DNA from: Protostelium mycophagum
Lineage: Eukaryota > Evosea > Variosea > Protosteliida > Protosteliaceae
DNA: 64,000 nucleotides
NCBI GenBank assembly: GCA_002081555.1
Contig: MZNV01001521.1
Span: 62,001-126,000, forward strand
Reading direction: 5' to 3'
Notes under the pieces: generated by a model
Told to the model about the DNA's origin: nothing
Seen by the model: the letters and a program-made list of their open reading frames with translations, nothing else
Database searches by the model: none
Shown: positions 12,301-24,110 of the stretch, one piece after another
How the letters are laid out: each line of letters starts with the position of its first letter
Numbering within the stretch: the first letter of the stretch is position 1
Translations under genes and position numbers: made by a program

Positions 12301-14014
12301 TCCCGCAGATTGGCGCCACAAAAAATTTTGTCGCAGACAAGATATATGTTCCTTTAATCATGACGTCATACCTTTATGTTGAGATATCATCCAAGGGTCG
12401 TTACGTAATTCCCTTGCGGTGGGTCGCCCCTCCGGATCCTTCACAAAACATCTTCGAAGAAAACCCTCGCAATCCTGAGTGTCTCAATATGTTGTGCTCA
12501 TATATTGTGACATCTGTCCTGAAATATCTTTGCAAAATTCCAAGAAAATTCTGGGCAACACGGTTGCGGTTGCTTACCGCAAAAATTACGTTAAATATAC
12601 TGCTGAAAACTGAGAGAAATTTCGCTGCCTTCATAATTCACCGTGTTTTGCGACAAAAAAAGATGTTTTCGTGACTGCATTTTTTGCGTAAAATCGTCCG
12701 TCTACAACTCTGTAATACCTCGGTCAAACCCTCCGGTAGAGGCGGCATGTCGTTCTCCACCATCGCAAACATGGCTGTTTCATATTCAGAAAAAAATGCA
12801 TCTACAACGAGACAAACCTGGCAGTGTCCCCAAGTCCCAATAGGGTGGATATAATGTGAGGACCTCAATTATTGTACACCCCACGCTCCTGGTCATTACA
12901 TTATTTTTCCATGAAATTTCACGAGGTTTAAAAATATTCTAAAAATAGAATTTATTAGAAGATATAATTAAAAAACAAACCAAATGTCAGATTGTGTGTT
13001 GGATTCTGCACCATCAATCAGTTGTATAATTTCGGGGGCCACTACAACGGTCATTTTTTTCTAAAAATAGAACGACTCACTCCAAAAGGGTGACCCCATC
13101 GGCTCCACCTCCCCCCCCTTGGCTATGGAGGGTGACGTGTTACTGTTGATATGCAGAGAACTCGTTGAAATTCCGAAATCTGTCAGTTTGATGGCCCCAG
13201 TTTTCGTCAATAGGATATTTCCCGCCTTCACATCTCTGTGTACCTGCGTGAAATTTCAGAGAAATTTCGTGGGCTGTCGACATCGTGGTGTACAAGGTGG
13301 GGTACCAGGTAGATTTGAATATTAAATTGAAAAAATGGCGGGAAAAATGGTGGGGACTCACCACACCCTGCTTGTGAAGATAGTCCAAACCGTCCAAAAC
13401 TTGGTCGAAATATCGGACCACCAACTTCTCAGGCAGTGCGCCGAATTTTTTGAGAAGGTGTTGTAATGAACCATTTTCCACGTATCTTAAGGTGCGATCA
13501 GAACAGTGTATGATGTGAGATGATTCCATAGAACATGAGAGATGGCGACATGACAAAAATTTCGTTCTCATGTGTGGTGAATGAAAAATGTCCTGTAAAA
13601 ACTCACTCGAGTATGATGTTAAGGTGGTTGGTTGTGTAAATGTAACCGAGGTATCCCACTATCTTGTCATGTGAAAATCCCTTCATCAGATCGATCTCTT
13701 TCTGTATGGAAATGTGAGGATCTGAAAAGGTTTGGACGGAGAGAAACGAACCATTATAGACTCTGTTCTCTTCCCTTCAGGTACTCTTTTTAATGCCACT
13801 GTCGAGCCATCATCGAGATTGAGGGCCCGATATACGACTCCCATAGCTCCTCTCCCCAGCACCTCACCTAATTGCTGCCTCCATCAGAAAATGTCACGTT
13901 GGTGTATTAAAGACATGAAATGATTACAAAGTTGTCGATGACCGTCCGTGATGTGTCCGAGGTGGCCGACTTGCTTTCTCTATCCGAGGATGAGAAGGAC
14001 TGCCGTCGATCCAT
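9398..14014 (-). CDS. Ste/SepA-type protein kinase fused to PH-FYVE (phafin-like) module
   Basis: One continuous set of in-phase exons encodes a kinase, a linker, a PH domain and a FYVE finger. Kinase (13876-12374): P-loop [15 protein letters not shown] lysine, KEIDLMKG helix, HRDVKAGN loop, DFG, GSPFWMAPE and [16 protein letters not shown]. It is complete and looks active, and closest to the SepA/Cdc15/Cdc7 group. A Pro/Ser-rich linker with repeated SPL/KSP units follows (12130-11100). PH (10808-10130): [51 protein letters not shown] (9720-9484): [23 protein letters not shown], and paired CxxC with [14 protein letters not shown]-EGxL-KLCR and the close PH-FYVE spacing are typical of phafin/PLEKHF, which binds PI3P on endosomes. 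No DH domain is present. The joints between kinase and linker ([21 protein letters not shown]) are well supported. The join through 11590-11770 is less certain. Two genes read as one remains an alternative. Confidence 0.78.
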
Positions 14015-14134
14015 TTCGGGCTTGTATCACGTTGAGCTGATCGAACGACTCGGGAGAGTTTATAATCGGTCACTTGTGGCAGTTGGACGGAAAAACTTTA
14101 ACAGAATGATGAGTCCTATAGAATGCGATGCGCT

Positions 14135-14940
14135 TTACAACTGTACACGCGCGAGTTCACCACTTCGTCTTCCTGCTTTAAGTTGTTCTTTAAAGACAAG
14201 AATCAAGTTGAAGAACGGGACAAGACCACATCATTTGAGCTCGCCAGCTGAAGGTTTTTACTAAATATATTCGAGAAGGCTGATCCATAGAATGTTGAAC
14301 CATAACACCTGAATAACAACCAAAAAAGATATGGAGTCCCTCTTATTGATATGTATCTTGACGACGCCAATGTACATGAGACATCTACACAGGAGACCGA
14401 CAGCGAACCTTTGAGCAACAGACCAGCAAAGACGAGGCAACTTAAACCTTCCGTTTATATGCCTCATGGCAAGGGAGGCGATGTTCTACTTCGCCTGGTA
14501 ACATCACAGAAACAGATGGTTCAATTTGCATGTATCCTTTGAACTCAATTCTCAAAATTCGCTCAGTAAAGAGCAACAAGGGAAGGGTGTGTTGCAAATG
14601 ATTCTGCCCAAATAGGTTGTGTTCTCAACATTTTCAATGATTAGTGTTAGCAGATGCAACACAAAGAAATGGAGAATTGATTGCCAAATTCATCGTCCTT
14701 CCTGTTCGATATGAAACAATTTCTACTGGTAGAACGCTGAATCAATTCTACCTCCTTCGCATGAGCGAGCCATCGCTTTCACCCTTCCGGATGAGAATTT
14801 GGCCTGGTCACCATTTTTTGAGCCCGAGATATCTCTTACGACCGAACTTTTTTTTGTTCCTTCTGGTTTGAGGAAGAAGACAAGAAGGACTCGCGCTGTG
14901 CTTGTTTTCTGCGTTTTGAAAAAGAGGGAACCGAACAACC
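14135..14940 (+). CDS. possible unknown gene between kinase and RPL18A, structure unresolved
   Basis: Several open, protein-like exons lie here but I cannot name the product. The pieces are an N-terminal stretch starting [17 protein letters not shown], a segment with [17 protein letters not shown] and [13 protein letters not shown], and one with [19 protein letters not shown] that continues into [17 protein letters not shown]. The second and third pieces join in phase across a candidate U12-type intron (14532-14644, donor GTATCCTTT). The first join and the true end are not resolved. No stop occurs before the RPL18A ATG, so the model may be wrong at its 3' end or may use another splice site. 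The minus strand is also partly open here. Confidence 0.35.
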
Positions 14941-14943
14941 ACA

Positions 14944-15753
14944 ATGGTGAGGACTATACCGTTTTAGAGAATGAAAGAAAGATATTAAAGACTTTTTCTA
15001 TTCCAACATCTCCTCTAGATCTTGTTTTGATAATATGGTGTCTAATCAAATCACAGAGCCAAACTACTGTTTACCACGAGTACCAGGTGGTCGGACGCCC
15101 TGTCCCCACAGCCGCTCACCCCGAGCCCAAGATCTACAAGATGGTCCTCTTCGCCAGAAACGAGATCTTTGCCAAGTCTAGATTCTGGTACTTCTTATCT
15201 CGTCAGGTCAAGGTCAAGAGAACCTCTGGTGAGATTCTTGCCGTCAACGAGGTAATTTCTTAATCTTTTGGTGATGGATGCATTTTGTACCTGAGTGAAT
15301 ACTTATACTTTTCCTCAAAGATCTTCGAGAGAAACCCCCTTGTTGTTAAGAACTTCGGTATTGTCCTCAGATACGACTCCAGAGTTGGAACCACCAACAT
15401 GTACAAGGAGTACAGAGACACCACCCGTGTTGGTGCCGTCCAGCAGTTGTGTGAGTTTTTTTCTTGATTCCGAATCTCGATTCAAGTCCATATTTCTTTT
15501 CTACCATGAAACATTTCGATCGCAAAGCTTATTGTATGCAGACCAAGACCTCGCTGGTCGCTACAGAGCTCGCTTCAGATCCGTCCAGATCATCTCCGTA
15601 GACCGTGTTGCCGACAAGGACGTCCGCAGAGCCAACACCAAGCAATTCTTGGAGAGCAACATCAAGTTCCCCCTGCCCCACAGAGTCCTCAAGACTCCCA
15701 AGGCCTACAGAAAGACCTTCTCTCACAGAAGACCTTCCACCCACAAGTTCTAA
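14944..15753 (+). CDS. RPL18A: 60S ribosomal protein eL20 (L18a)
   Basis: This is a cytosolic large-subunit ribosomal protein. Four exons are used. Exon 1 is only the ATG (14944-14946), followed by introns 14947-15056, 15252-15320 and 15451-15541. The protein starts [18 protein letters not shown] and contains [51 protein letters not shown] and [15 protein letters not shown], which cover the family end to end. The length of about 175 residues is normal. The start is set by the required Met in front of the SQTTVYHEY exon. Codon use is strongly biased to C-ending codons compared with neighbours, as expected for a highly expressed gene. Confidence 0.95.
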
Positions 15754-15873
15754 AATACTTAAGAGTAAAGATTGGCTCGGTTCCTTTAAACGTTTATTAT
15801 TTCTAGCTTTTTTTGCTTGGGCGCAGTGTTGTCTTCCTTTCTGCTATCTGCATCGGCTTTTGTGGCCTTCAAA

Positions 15874-16020
15874 ATGATTCAACATCACATGGCCTTGTCG
15901 TCAATCAAGCGAGATTGCAGAAATATGTTTGAATATACCAGACGCACAATCACTGCCTTGTGGTCTGAAAGAATCAAGGACGATGAGCACATTAGAGCTT
16001 CCCAAATCAGTGATGTTTAA
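15874..16020 (+). CDS. short ORF upstream of PWP2, doubtful
   Basis: A 48-codon frame starts MIQHHMALSSIKRDCRN and ends before the PWP2 ATG. The sequence upstream in the same frame (GAVLSSFLLSASAFVAF) is hydrophobic but has no ATG. It could be a tiny membrane protein using an unseen upstream exon, an upstream ORF of PWP2, or chance. I have no homology to offer. Confidence 0.22.
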   Translation: MIQHHMALSSIKRDCRNMFEYTRRTITALWSERIKDDEHIRASQISDV

Positions 16021-16079
16021 TGGATCTACAACTAACAAAATTTCATTTTCCGATCACATTCCTCACATCACATCACAAG

Positions 16080-19000
16080 ATGAAATACGGGTTCAAGGTC
16101 TGTCACTAAACTTCTTCTATATCTATTGATGACACTTCAAAGTTCTCCAACTTGTGCGGACCTGTGTTTAGGAAAGGAAGGCTCATCTTCACACCTGATG
16201 GTAACACTCTCATCAGCCCTGTGGGAAACAAGGTCTCTGTATTCGACCTCAAAGAGTACGTTTTCGTTCTTTCCATCTTGGTCGTCTTTGTTCCTTTTAA
16301 TCTCTCAAAAATTTCACGTTCTGATTTTTGAGATGAAGACCACTGCTATTTAAAATCAGAAATTGATTGATTGTAGAAACAATTACATCACCTTGCCTTT
16401 CGAAACCTCTTTCGATGTTAGACAGATCGCTCTGTCACCCAACGGAAATATACTTCTCATTGTGGACGAACGTATGTACCATCCTCTTTGCATCCATTGT
16501 ACATCTCACAGACCCATCTGACTCAGAATAGAGGGACATTTATTGGTGACCAATTTTTTAAGACGTATCGTGATCACACAATGGAAGTTCAAGCAGAGAG
16601 TCAACAGCTTCGCATTTTCCCCTGACTCCAAGTACGTCACCAAAATTCACCGAAATTCCACCACCCATAACCCCAAGAAATTTCGATGGAATTTCTGACG
16701 ATTTTCCAGGTATTTTGTGGTCTGCCATGAATTTGGGTTCGATGTAGTCTCCACACCCAACGTGGTGAACGACCACGCCCCTCTACAATTCGTCAAAAAA
16801 GTGTCAATTAACTCTGAAATATTAGATTGTGCCTGGGATGTGTCTGAACACAACGGAAGGACTCTGTATAATTTCTACATAGGTTAGTTTTTATTATTTA
16901 TTTATGTCTTTCGACTCTTTGAGTTGCGTTAATAACCGCGCATATCGCGGTTACAAACGTGGTTATTTCTCTGCCACACAAGACTAAGAGTTTTGTTATA
17001 TCGAAACACAATATAAAAATACAAGATAGCGAATACCATTCTTGTTTCATTGATTACTATACAAATTCAAACATGATACTGTGGCGCTCAGCGCCACGAA
17101 TAGATGACGTCATCCTTAGATTGCAAATAAAACGCCACAACAAATCTTCGAATATAATATAAAAATAAATAAATATTTTCACTGAAAATCTTAGGAGGAA
17201 AAGACACGCTGATACGTAAATACGGAATCGGTAAGGACCTAGATTCCGTGCTCGTAGGCCACCGCGATTACGTACTCAGACTCTTCTACAACACAGCCGC
17301 GAGAAAGGTGATGACGTCATCCGTCTCAAATATTCTGACCCCAATAGCTCGTCTCTGTGGGCCGTGATGGCACCGTCCGTTTCTGGTGGAGACGCTCCAA
17401 CGCTGACGGAAAGACAAAGGATCACAACTCCGTAATCGCCGCAATCCCAGGGTCCCAGATCATTTCGGTGGACTACAACGAGTCAAAGAATCTCTTGGCT
17501 GTGGGAAGGAAGAAGGGATACTTCACGCTGTACGACTGCTCTGCGGCAGATAACAGTGTACAGAAGATCCACGAACTGAGTATGTCACGTGACCAGATTA
17601 GCTCCTGCTCCATCAACTTATCGGGCGATTGGCTCGCATTTGGGGTAGGTCGGGCCGGACAATTGTTAGTGTGGGAGTGGCAATCTGAGACTTACGTGCT
17701 CAAACAACAGGTGAAATTTCTCGGAAATTTCATCAGGACCTCATACACAGAAAATTCACAGAAATTTCAGGGTCACGCCTTGGAGATGTCTTGTGTGTCC
17801 TATTCCGGGAACGGCCGTTTCATAGCAACGGGAGGAGATGACGGCAAGATTAAATTATGGAACGTCTCGACCGGCTTCTGCTTTGTGACCTTCACTGAAC
17901 ACAAATCAGCCATCACGTGCCTCACATTCTCCTCCACAGGTAACGCAATATACAGCTCTAGTTTAGATGGAACTGTCAGGGCTTTTGACGTTGCGAGGTG
18001 AAATTTCGACGAATTCTGGGCGTTTTGGAGTGGATTTTTATTGTTTTTCAGGTACAGAAATTTCAGAACGTTTACGGCGGTGGATCCAGTACAATTTGCT
18101 TGTGTCGCGGTGGACAGTTCAGGAGAGGTGCGTTGTAGATGACTGAGTTGGCGGCAATTTACCTCTGTAGATCGTCTGTGCAGGTTCTGTCGACACATTT
18201 GATGTCTACGTGTGGAGTGTACAGACCGGAAAATTGCTGGATATTATGACTGGACATGAAGGTAATGCCTCGTTGTAGATCATCAAGAAATTTCAAAAGA
18301 CTCATCATCCACAGCACCCATCTCTTGCATGACTTTCCATCCATCAAACGTGAGCTTTTTCTCCTCAATTTCCACGAAATTTCGCTGAAATATCCCAGCC
18401 AATCCTGGTCTCCGGGTCTTGGGACAAGACCATCAAAGTGTGGGAAGTTTTCAAAGGAAGAGGGTCTGTGGAGACTCTGAACAATGTCTCCGAAGTCTTG
18501 AGCATCGCGTACAGACCTGATGGAGAAGAACTCTGTGCCGCAAGTATGAACGGAGATCTGTCATTTTGGGACCCCAAGAATGGGTGGGTGATGACGTCAT
18601 CATCTTTTTGTGGTGGAGATGTCAGTAAAAAAAGACACCCAGAATATTTTTTGCTGCAACTGTCTTATTTTTCATGGAATTGCACCGCAGCTCCATCACA
18701 AATCTGCACATTTCTCCAGATGAAAAGAATTCAATAAAAAAGAACTAAAAGATTAATAAAAATTAAAAATAAAAGTGTGATCACCGGAACTATTGAGGGA
18801 AGAAAGGACTTGGGCTTGAGGAAAATTGTCGGGCAAAGACTTGGCGCCCACAACCGTCTGGCTGCGGTTGGATTCTCCACGTGAGTTTTTCTTTGTTCAT
18901 TTTTTATTTTAATATTTTTTTTGCCAAAAAAATAACCCAACAGAAAAAATTCGCGGCAGAGCTGCACTTTTCATTCGAATTCTCCTGAGTATTTTCTTGG

Positions 19001-20511
19001 AAATTTCTGATGCGTGTCAGATTGACATATTCCGCTGATGGTACATGCGTAATTGCTGGTGGAGAATCGAAGTATGTTTGCATGTACGAAGTGAAGCACC
19101 ACACTCTTCTGCACAAATTCCAGACCACAAAGAACGAGAATATAGGTGAAATTTTATTAAAAATACCAAGAAAAATTTTCATTAAAATACCAAGAAAATT
19201 TTGGCTCAAAATATCAAGAAAATTTTTTAAAAAAAAATACCAAGAGAAAATTCAAAATAAATATTTATAAAAATTGAAATATTTCAGGTGGTGTGGAGTC
19301 CGAGAAGAAGTTCTGGGCTAATTTTAGATCTTCCGAGCTGGGAGATAAGAGATTGTTAACATCGGTTAACACGGATGACCTCGATGAATTCGCTGAGGAC
19401 ACCGCACTGTCAGTTTTTCATTTGAAAATGGGTTTTGGCGGGAGATAATTGACTCGTTGTAGAAAGAACCCGGAGAAACTTTTACCCGGACAACAAGCAA
19501 GAGATCCCAGCAGAAGAACCCCGACCCACCAGATCAGGTCTGAATTTTCACCGAATATTCGCCGAATTCCCCGAAATTTCACGTAATTTTCTGACAGCTC
19601 GTCAGATCACGTGATGTGGCATTTTCACCCACCGGCAGGTCCTGGTGTGTTGTGACTGTGGAGGGGCTATTAATCTTTTCGCTTGACGAAAACATTATCT
19701 TTGACCCCTTCCAACTCGACATCACCATAACAGAGGACACAACCCGCGAGGCACTACAACGAAAGGAATATTTATTAGCCCTTGTGGTGAGTGAAATTCC
19801 CACGAAATTTCGTGGAAATCTCGATGAAAATTGTGCGGAAAATACTGAATTTTGGCAGATGAGTTTGAGATTAAACGAACAGAGTTTAATCAAGGAAGTC
19901 TTCTTGGCCGTTCCGCATACCGAAATTCAAATTTTGGTCAACGGATTTCCCTCCGTTTACCTCCCCAAGTGAGATTCAAAATTCAAAAATAACGGACACC
20001 TGAAATTTCGCGGGAAATTTCAGATGATTTTTGAAATTTCACTGAAAAATGCAGGTTGATGAACTTCTTGTCAGCTAGTTTGGAAAAATCACCACATTTG
20101 GAGTACCACTTGCTGTGGCTGTCTAATCTATTTGTGACACACGGCCCTTACTTGAGGGATAGAAGTGTAGAGCTGATGTCTATTTATAGAAACATACAGA
20201 AGAGCATGGGCAAACACGAAACCGAGCTGGCCCAAATGTGAGCTGTTTTAGTCTCTATAGTTGTTGACTCGTTGTAGATGTGATGACAACAACTACATGC
20301 TGACGTTCCTCTCAAATTCCAAGGTGGAGGCTGTGGAGGAGCCGGTGGTCGCCCAAAAAGAACAAGGTGAGGTCTACCTCTTTAGATGGCATCTGATGAA
20401 GCATTAGAAGTACCTGATGTGGTGACGATCGTTTCCAAGAAACCGAAAAAGCCAAAGACAAAAAAGAGAAAGGCACAGGCAGAGATCGAACCCGAGGACG
20501 TCGAAGAATAA
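16080..20511 (+). CDS. PWP2: U3 snoRNP WD40 protein PWP2 (UTP1)
   Basis: PWP2 is a core UTP-B component of the small-subunit processome and acts in the nucleolus on 18S pre-rRNA. The 18-nt first exon encodes MKYGFK, followed by FSNLCGPVFRKGRLIFTPDG, the family's exact N-terminus. Two beta-propellers follow: GHLLVTNFLRRIV, VGRDGTVRFWW, TGGDDGKIKLWN, SSLDGTVRAFDV and VSGSWDKTIKVWEV are clear blade ends. The C-terminal PWP2 helical domain runs from EYLLALVMSLRLNE through HLEYHLLWLSNLF to DDNNYMLTFL, and a basic tail (KKPKKPKTKKRK) looks like a nuclear signal. About 20 exons join in phase. Several acceptors end CGTTGTAG (19447, 20274). The length of about 880 residues is normal. Confidence 0.95.
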
Positions 20512-20564
20512 AGAATTTGATAGTTGCTATTTTTGTCGTTCCAAATATTGGAGCCCACACAACG

Positions 20565-20967
20565 ATGACATCGGCCACAAAAATGACGAGTGACTTTAAA
20601 GATCTTCCAGCCGAAGACATACCTCTTCACAAGTTCTTGACATCAACTCTCGAGATCTTTCAGAGGACGACATCATATATGGTCCACATTGTCCATAAAG
20701 AACCTGGACGATTTCAAACGGCATGGTCTAAACCGACAGTGTCATCGCCGATTGGAAGTCCTGTAGTCTTCATTAATTTCTTTTTGGATAATGGAAAGCC
20801 AGCATTCCAGATCGAGAACTCAAAGTGAGATGAATGTTTCGATCAGATGATGACGATTATATAGGTTCTCATATCATGATGCACAGAGTTTAGACATTGA
20901 CAAGTCTTTGGACCACACCGCTGCATCGAAAAAGCGCTGTGACAAGCTGGTAGACTTGCTGAAATGA
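20565..20967 (+). CDS. unknown small soluble protein
   Basis: Two exons join in phase across a short intron near 20826-20864 and give about 120 residues. The ATG at 20565 starts MTSATKMTSDFKDLP, and MTSDF six codons on is an alternative start. The body is amphipathic with IPLHKFLTSTLEIFQR and VFINFFLDNGKPAFQIEN, and the C-terminus is basic (KKRCDKLVDLLK). No signal peptide, membrane helix or known motif is visible. It lies about 50 bp downstream of PWP2 and tail-to-tail with cystinosin. Confidence 0.55.
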
Positions 20968-21090
20968 AGAATCTTTGTAACTTTGGTTGTCCAAAAGGCA
21001 AAAGATTTCTTGTTTGCCTTCTCACAGTGTGTTTTGATGATGGCCACATTAGAAAAAAAGATGTACAGATCTTAGAACAGAATGTATTTA

Positions 21091-22667
21091 TCATAGTTTG
21101 TCTTGGTTGTAGCGCACCACAATCCTCGTGTCCTCCTGCAGAGGCCCAAGCAGCGGCTCATCTACAACGATCAACACAACAAATCATATAAAAAATCCTC
21201 ACCTTGCGGCCTTTCGATCTCTGACCGGAGCCGTCCGTGGTCCACGTGCTGTGGATATAATATATAATGTTGGAATATGAAGAGCAAGTCGAACAATATA
21301 GACACCAGACCCAAGAAAAACTTGAGGGGATTAGAGCGGACACCATCCCAGTCCTCATTGCGCCAGCCGTCAAAGATGAGCTGAGCGATGGACAATATTC
21401 CTGTTTATTTTTAGATTGTCTTTGATGTTGCAGGTGCTCGTATCTTTTGAGCCTCAATGTACGTCTTAAGGCGATTCTCTCGTTGTTTTGACAAAAGCCG
21501 AATCTTTGTGAAAAATTACCTCCAGTCAGGTCCAAAAGACTGAAACCGATGCTCCATCCCTTTGTGGATTGACGGACATAGTTCATATAGGCTTGGGGTA
21601 TGTATTTCACGCTCGTCACGACCAGCTTGATGTAAGATAAAAAATACACGAACGAGACGCTGTGATGGTTAATTTTTACTCCATGATGTGTTTTTTGTGG
21701 AAAAGATATAGAGCCATATTTTGAGACCTCTAAACAGAAGAACCCTCTGTGCCACAGTCACAGTTCACAGACAACATCGCGCTTAAGATTACTCACACAT
21801 TAGCTGGATTGAGGTGCACTACTGTGAAGATTCCGTAACCAATGATGGAGAGGATCATCCCCACCATCAGCGCCGACATCAGCTTAGACACCTGATGGAT
21901 GATGAGCCGATCATTTCTTCGCATGAAAGAGCAAGCTGAGAGGAATTCTTATTCTAGAATTATTCTCTTTTTTTCAGAAATTTGGCGCCAAAATTTTATG
22001 GTCAAAAATAAAAAAAGATTAAAATCCTTTTGCTGCAGAAAAATTCCGAAAATTGACAAAACTCCTTGACATTTTCAAAGAAAATATTTTTTTTGGTGAT
22101 GATTCATCAGCGATGAAGTATGCAGGTCCCGTATGTCTACACAATAGAAAAGACGAAGAGTGATGGTTGTTTACGAAAATATGACGAATACCTTTTGGCC
22201 ACCAGATGGATAAATAAAAAGTTGAATGGCGGTAAAAATGGAGAAGACCACCGCATGAAAGCCAAAGAACACGTCATTTAGCTTGACGAGATTTTCCTTG
22301 CCTGCCAGATCTCAGTCATGAAGATGAATAATGAGACTACCATCGTGCTGCCTCTTATATTCATCTTTGATGTAAGGAGAGAGGAAAAATGAACCGTTAT
22401 ATACAGCGACACAGGCAAATCCTATCACATTGACAGCGACATAATCGAAAGAGAGCCCCTGGACACTATTTTCGGTTAATGATGGACAATGAATCGTGGT
22501 TCACCTCTTCCGTTTGAAATTGATCCAGAGCTGTGGATAAGAGGTGACACACCAAGCGATTGTGTAAGACCAACCAATCACAAGAGAGAGGACCTTTAAT
22601 ATGTTATAAGTCGAAGAAACCGCCAACATACCTCTCCCGTGTGACCAAGATGTGGAAGTTCACTCAT
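21091..22667 (-). CDS. CTNS: cystinosin-type PQ-loop lysosomal transporter
   Basis: This is a seven-helix PQ-loop carrier of the cystinosin family, which exports cystine from lysosomes with protons. Exons join in phase from VLSLVIGWSYTIAWCVTSYPQ through KSVQGLSFDYVAVN, LNDVFFGFHAVVF and YIKLVVTSVKYIPQAYMNY to FDGWRNEDWDGVRSNPLKFF. Both PQ motifs are present (YPQLWINF, IPQAYMNY). The C-terminal tail contains EPLLGPL, an acidic dileucine-type lysosomal sorting signal. The last intron ends in CGTTGTAG. The ATG at 22667 (MSELPHLGHTGE) gives a protein of about 270 residues without the N-terminal glycosylated luminal domain of animal cystinosin. Further 5' exons in 22670-23000 cannot be excluded. 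The neighbouring plus genes are unrelated. Confidence 0.88.
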
Positions 22668-22918
22668 TCTGTTCTCAGCCCCTTAAGAACTATGAAGAAA
22701 CGAAATTTTCGAATAACGGTTGTGTTGATGGACTTCTCTGTTCGGGGATATTAATTTTCTTTGATCGGACCGGTGGAAACATCGCATTTTCCAGCTCCCA
22801 GCTCATCACGAGGCTCATGACTTCACTTTGCATCTTCTGTGTCGATGCCTAACAAGTGGATGACATCAACTCGCTTTTGAGATCACATTATGCCAGGCTT
22901 CACAAAAGGATTCTATAT

Positions 22919-23151
22919 TTATAATGGCCTCATCCACGATGGGACCTCTTTGCGGGTGAGCTGAGAGAACCAGAGTCTAATCTCCTCTTTCTGTTTGCGA
23001 TGATGTTCGAAGTAGTCAACTGCTGGCTCCTGCCGTTCCTCCAGTCCTCAAAACCGACAGAAGATTCGTAACCAGCGTCAAAAACTGTACAATGTCAGAG
23101 GACTTTTTCAGTAAAAATAAATCTTTGTACACAGCCAAATATTTTCTTCAT
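22919..23151 (-). CDS. possible small unknown gene
   Basis: A weak model is offered. An ATG at 23151 (MKKIFG) joins over a short intron to FDAGYESSVGFEDW. A second, out-of-phase frame in the same exon reads AVDYFEHHRKQKEEIRLWF and ends at 22919. Both frames look protein-like, so a frameshift or an unseen intron may separate them. It could instead belong to the 5' end of cystinosin. No function can be given. The rest of 22668-23221 shows nothing else. Confidence 0.25.
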
Positions 23152-23221
23152 TTTGCGTCAAAATCACAAAAATTTTCGTGGTAGAAATGATTTCTGATTG
23201 AAAAATAAATAAATAATTTAA

Positions 23222-23997
23222 CTATTTCTTTGCCAACAAAAACAGTTTCTCGTAATAATTAAAATGCATACTCTTTTTTTCGTGAACGGTGAGCCGTCGT
23301 GTGAATTCATGAAGGTCAGTGTCCCTCATGTTTTGACTCTTAACGAGTATCTCTTTGTATCTCTCTTTCAAAGCGATCTGTTGGATCTCAAGAAGGCGTG
23401 TGCACTCATCTGCTGGTACACTGCGTGCATTAAGAGGTGAAGAATATTTATGTACATTATTTTTTTATTTATGTACGGCCGATCTCGTCTTCAAAGTGAA
23501 GCTGCAGACAAAAAACAGCCAAACGGTCATTTATTTTGTGACACAAGGCCCAACAGCAGAGCTGCACAATACCATCGTCAAACTCTTCACAAAGGTGCAC
23601 TTACAACTTGAATAACTGTCTCGGAAGAGTGTAAAAATACGGGACGATTTGTCCTAGTGGTACAGAGACTGGATCAGTCTTGAGATTGCCCATGAATTTG
23701 GAAGTACAAGTCTTTGGAAGAGCCATGCTCGTGTGTTTTCCTTCTGTCAGGGCTTTACCCAACCATAACGGTAATTCTAATTGTGTGTTGGCGGCCAGCT
23801 GCACATAATGAGAAACAGTTCTCTAACATTCTCCTTACATCTTCGTCAGCCAAACCGGGGTCCAAGAATCCTAATTTGTAACCGAATCGCTTAAATGTAA
23901 CCGGTGCTTTCTATGATTGTCATCACAACAATCTTACAACCCGACTCACCTCCTCTTCGGACATGATCGCCTCAATCGAGAAGAACTCCTCGTCCAT
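23222..23997 (-). CDS. GINS3: GINS complex subunit PSF3
   Basis: PSF3 is part of the GINS complex of the CMG replicative helicase. The ATG at 23997 gives MDEEFFSIEAIMSEEE, then APVTFKRFGYKLGFLDPG and LELPLWLGKAL, the family's N-terminal B-domain signature. Later come PKTCTSKFMGNLKTDP and IVPYFYTL. The C-terminal A-domain helix is RLLEIQQIALKERYKEIL with HEFTRRLTVHEKK and an end at LFLLAKK. The first three exons are secure. The exons between 23430 and 23640 can be joined more than one way, so about 20 residues in the middle are uncertain. A 23-nt intron before the last residues was considered and rejected because it breaks the frame. The gene is divergent from LSM4 with a gap of about 110 bp. 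Confidence 0.85.
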
Positions 23998-24110
23998 CTC
24001 TTGAGATCTTTGAAAATAACAATGGCGGGAAGATATTGGTGTTGTAGTCTGACACGAAACGATCTCGAATTGATCGACATTCATTTTTGGGTTTGCAACA
24101 AAAGAATAAG

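Noticed and set aside
23248-23270. A 23-nt intron before the last codons of PSF3
   Set aside because: Removing it shifts the frame; the unspliced sequence ends properly in LFLLAKK.
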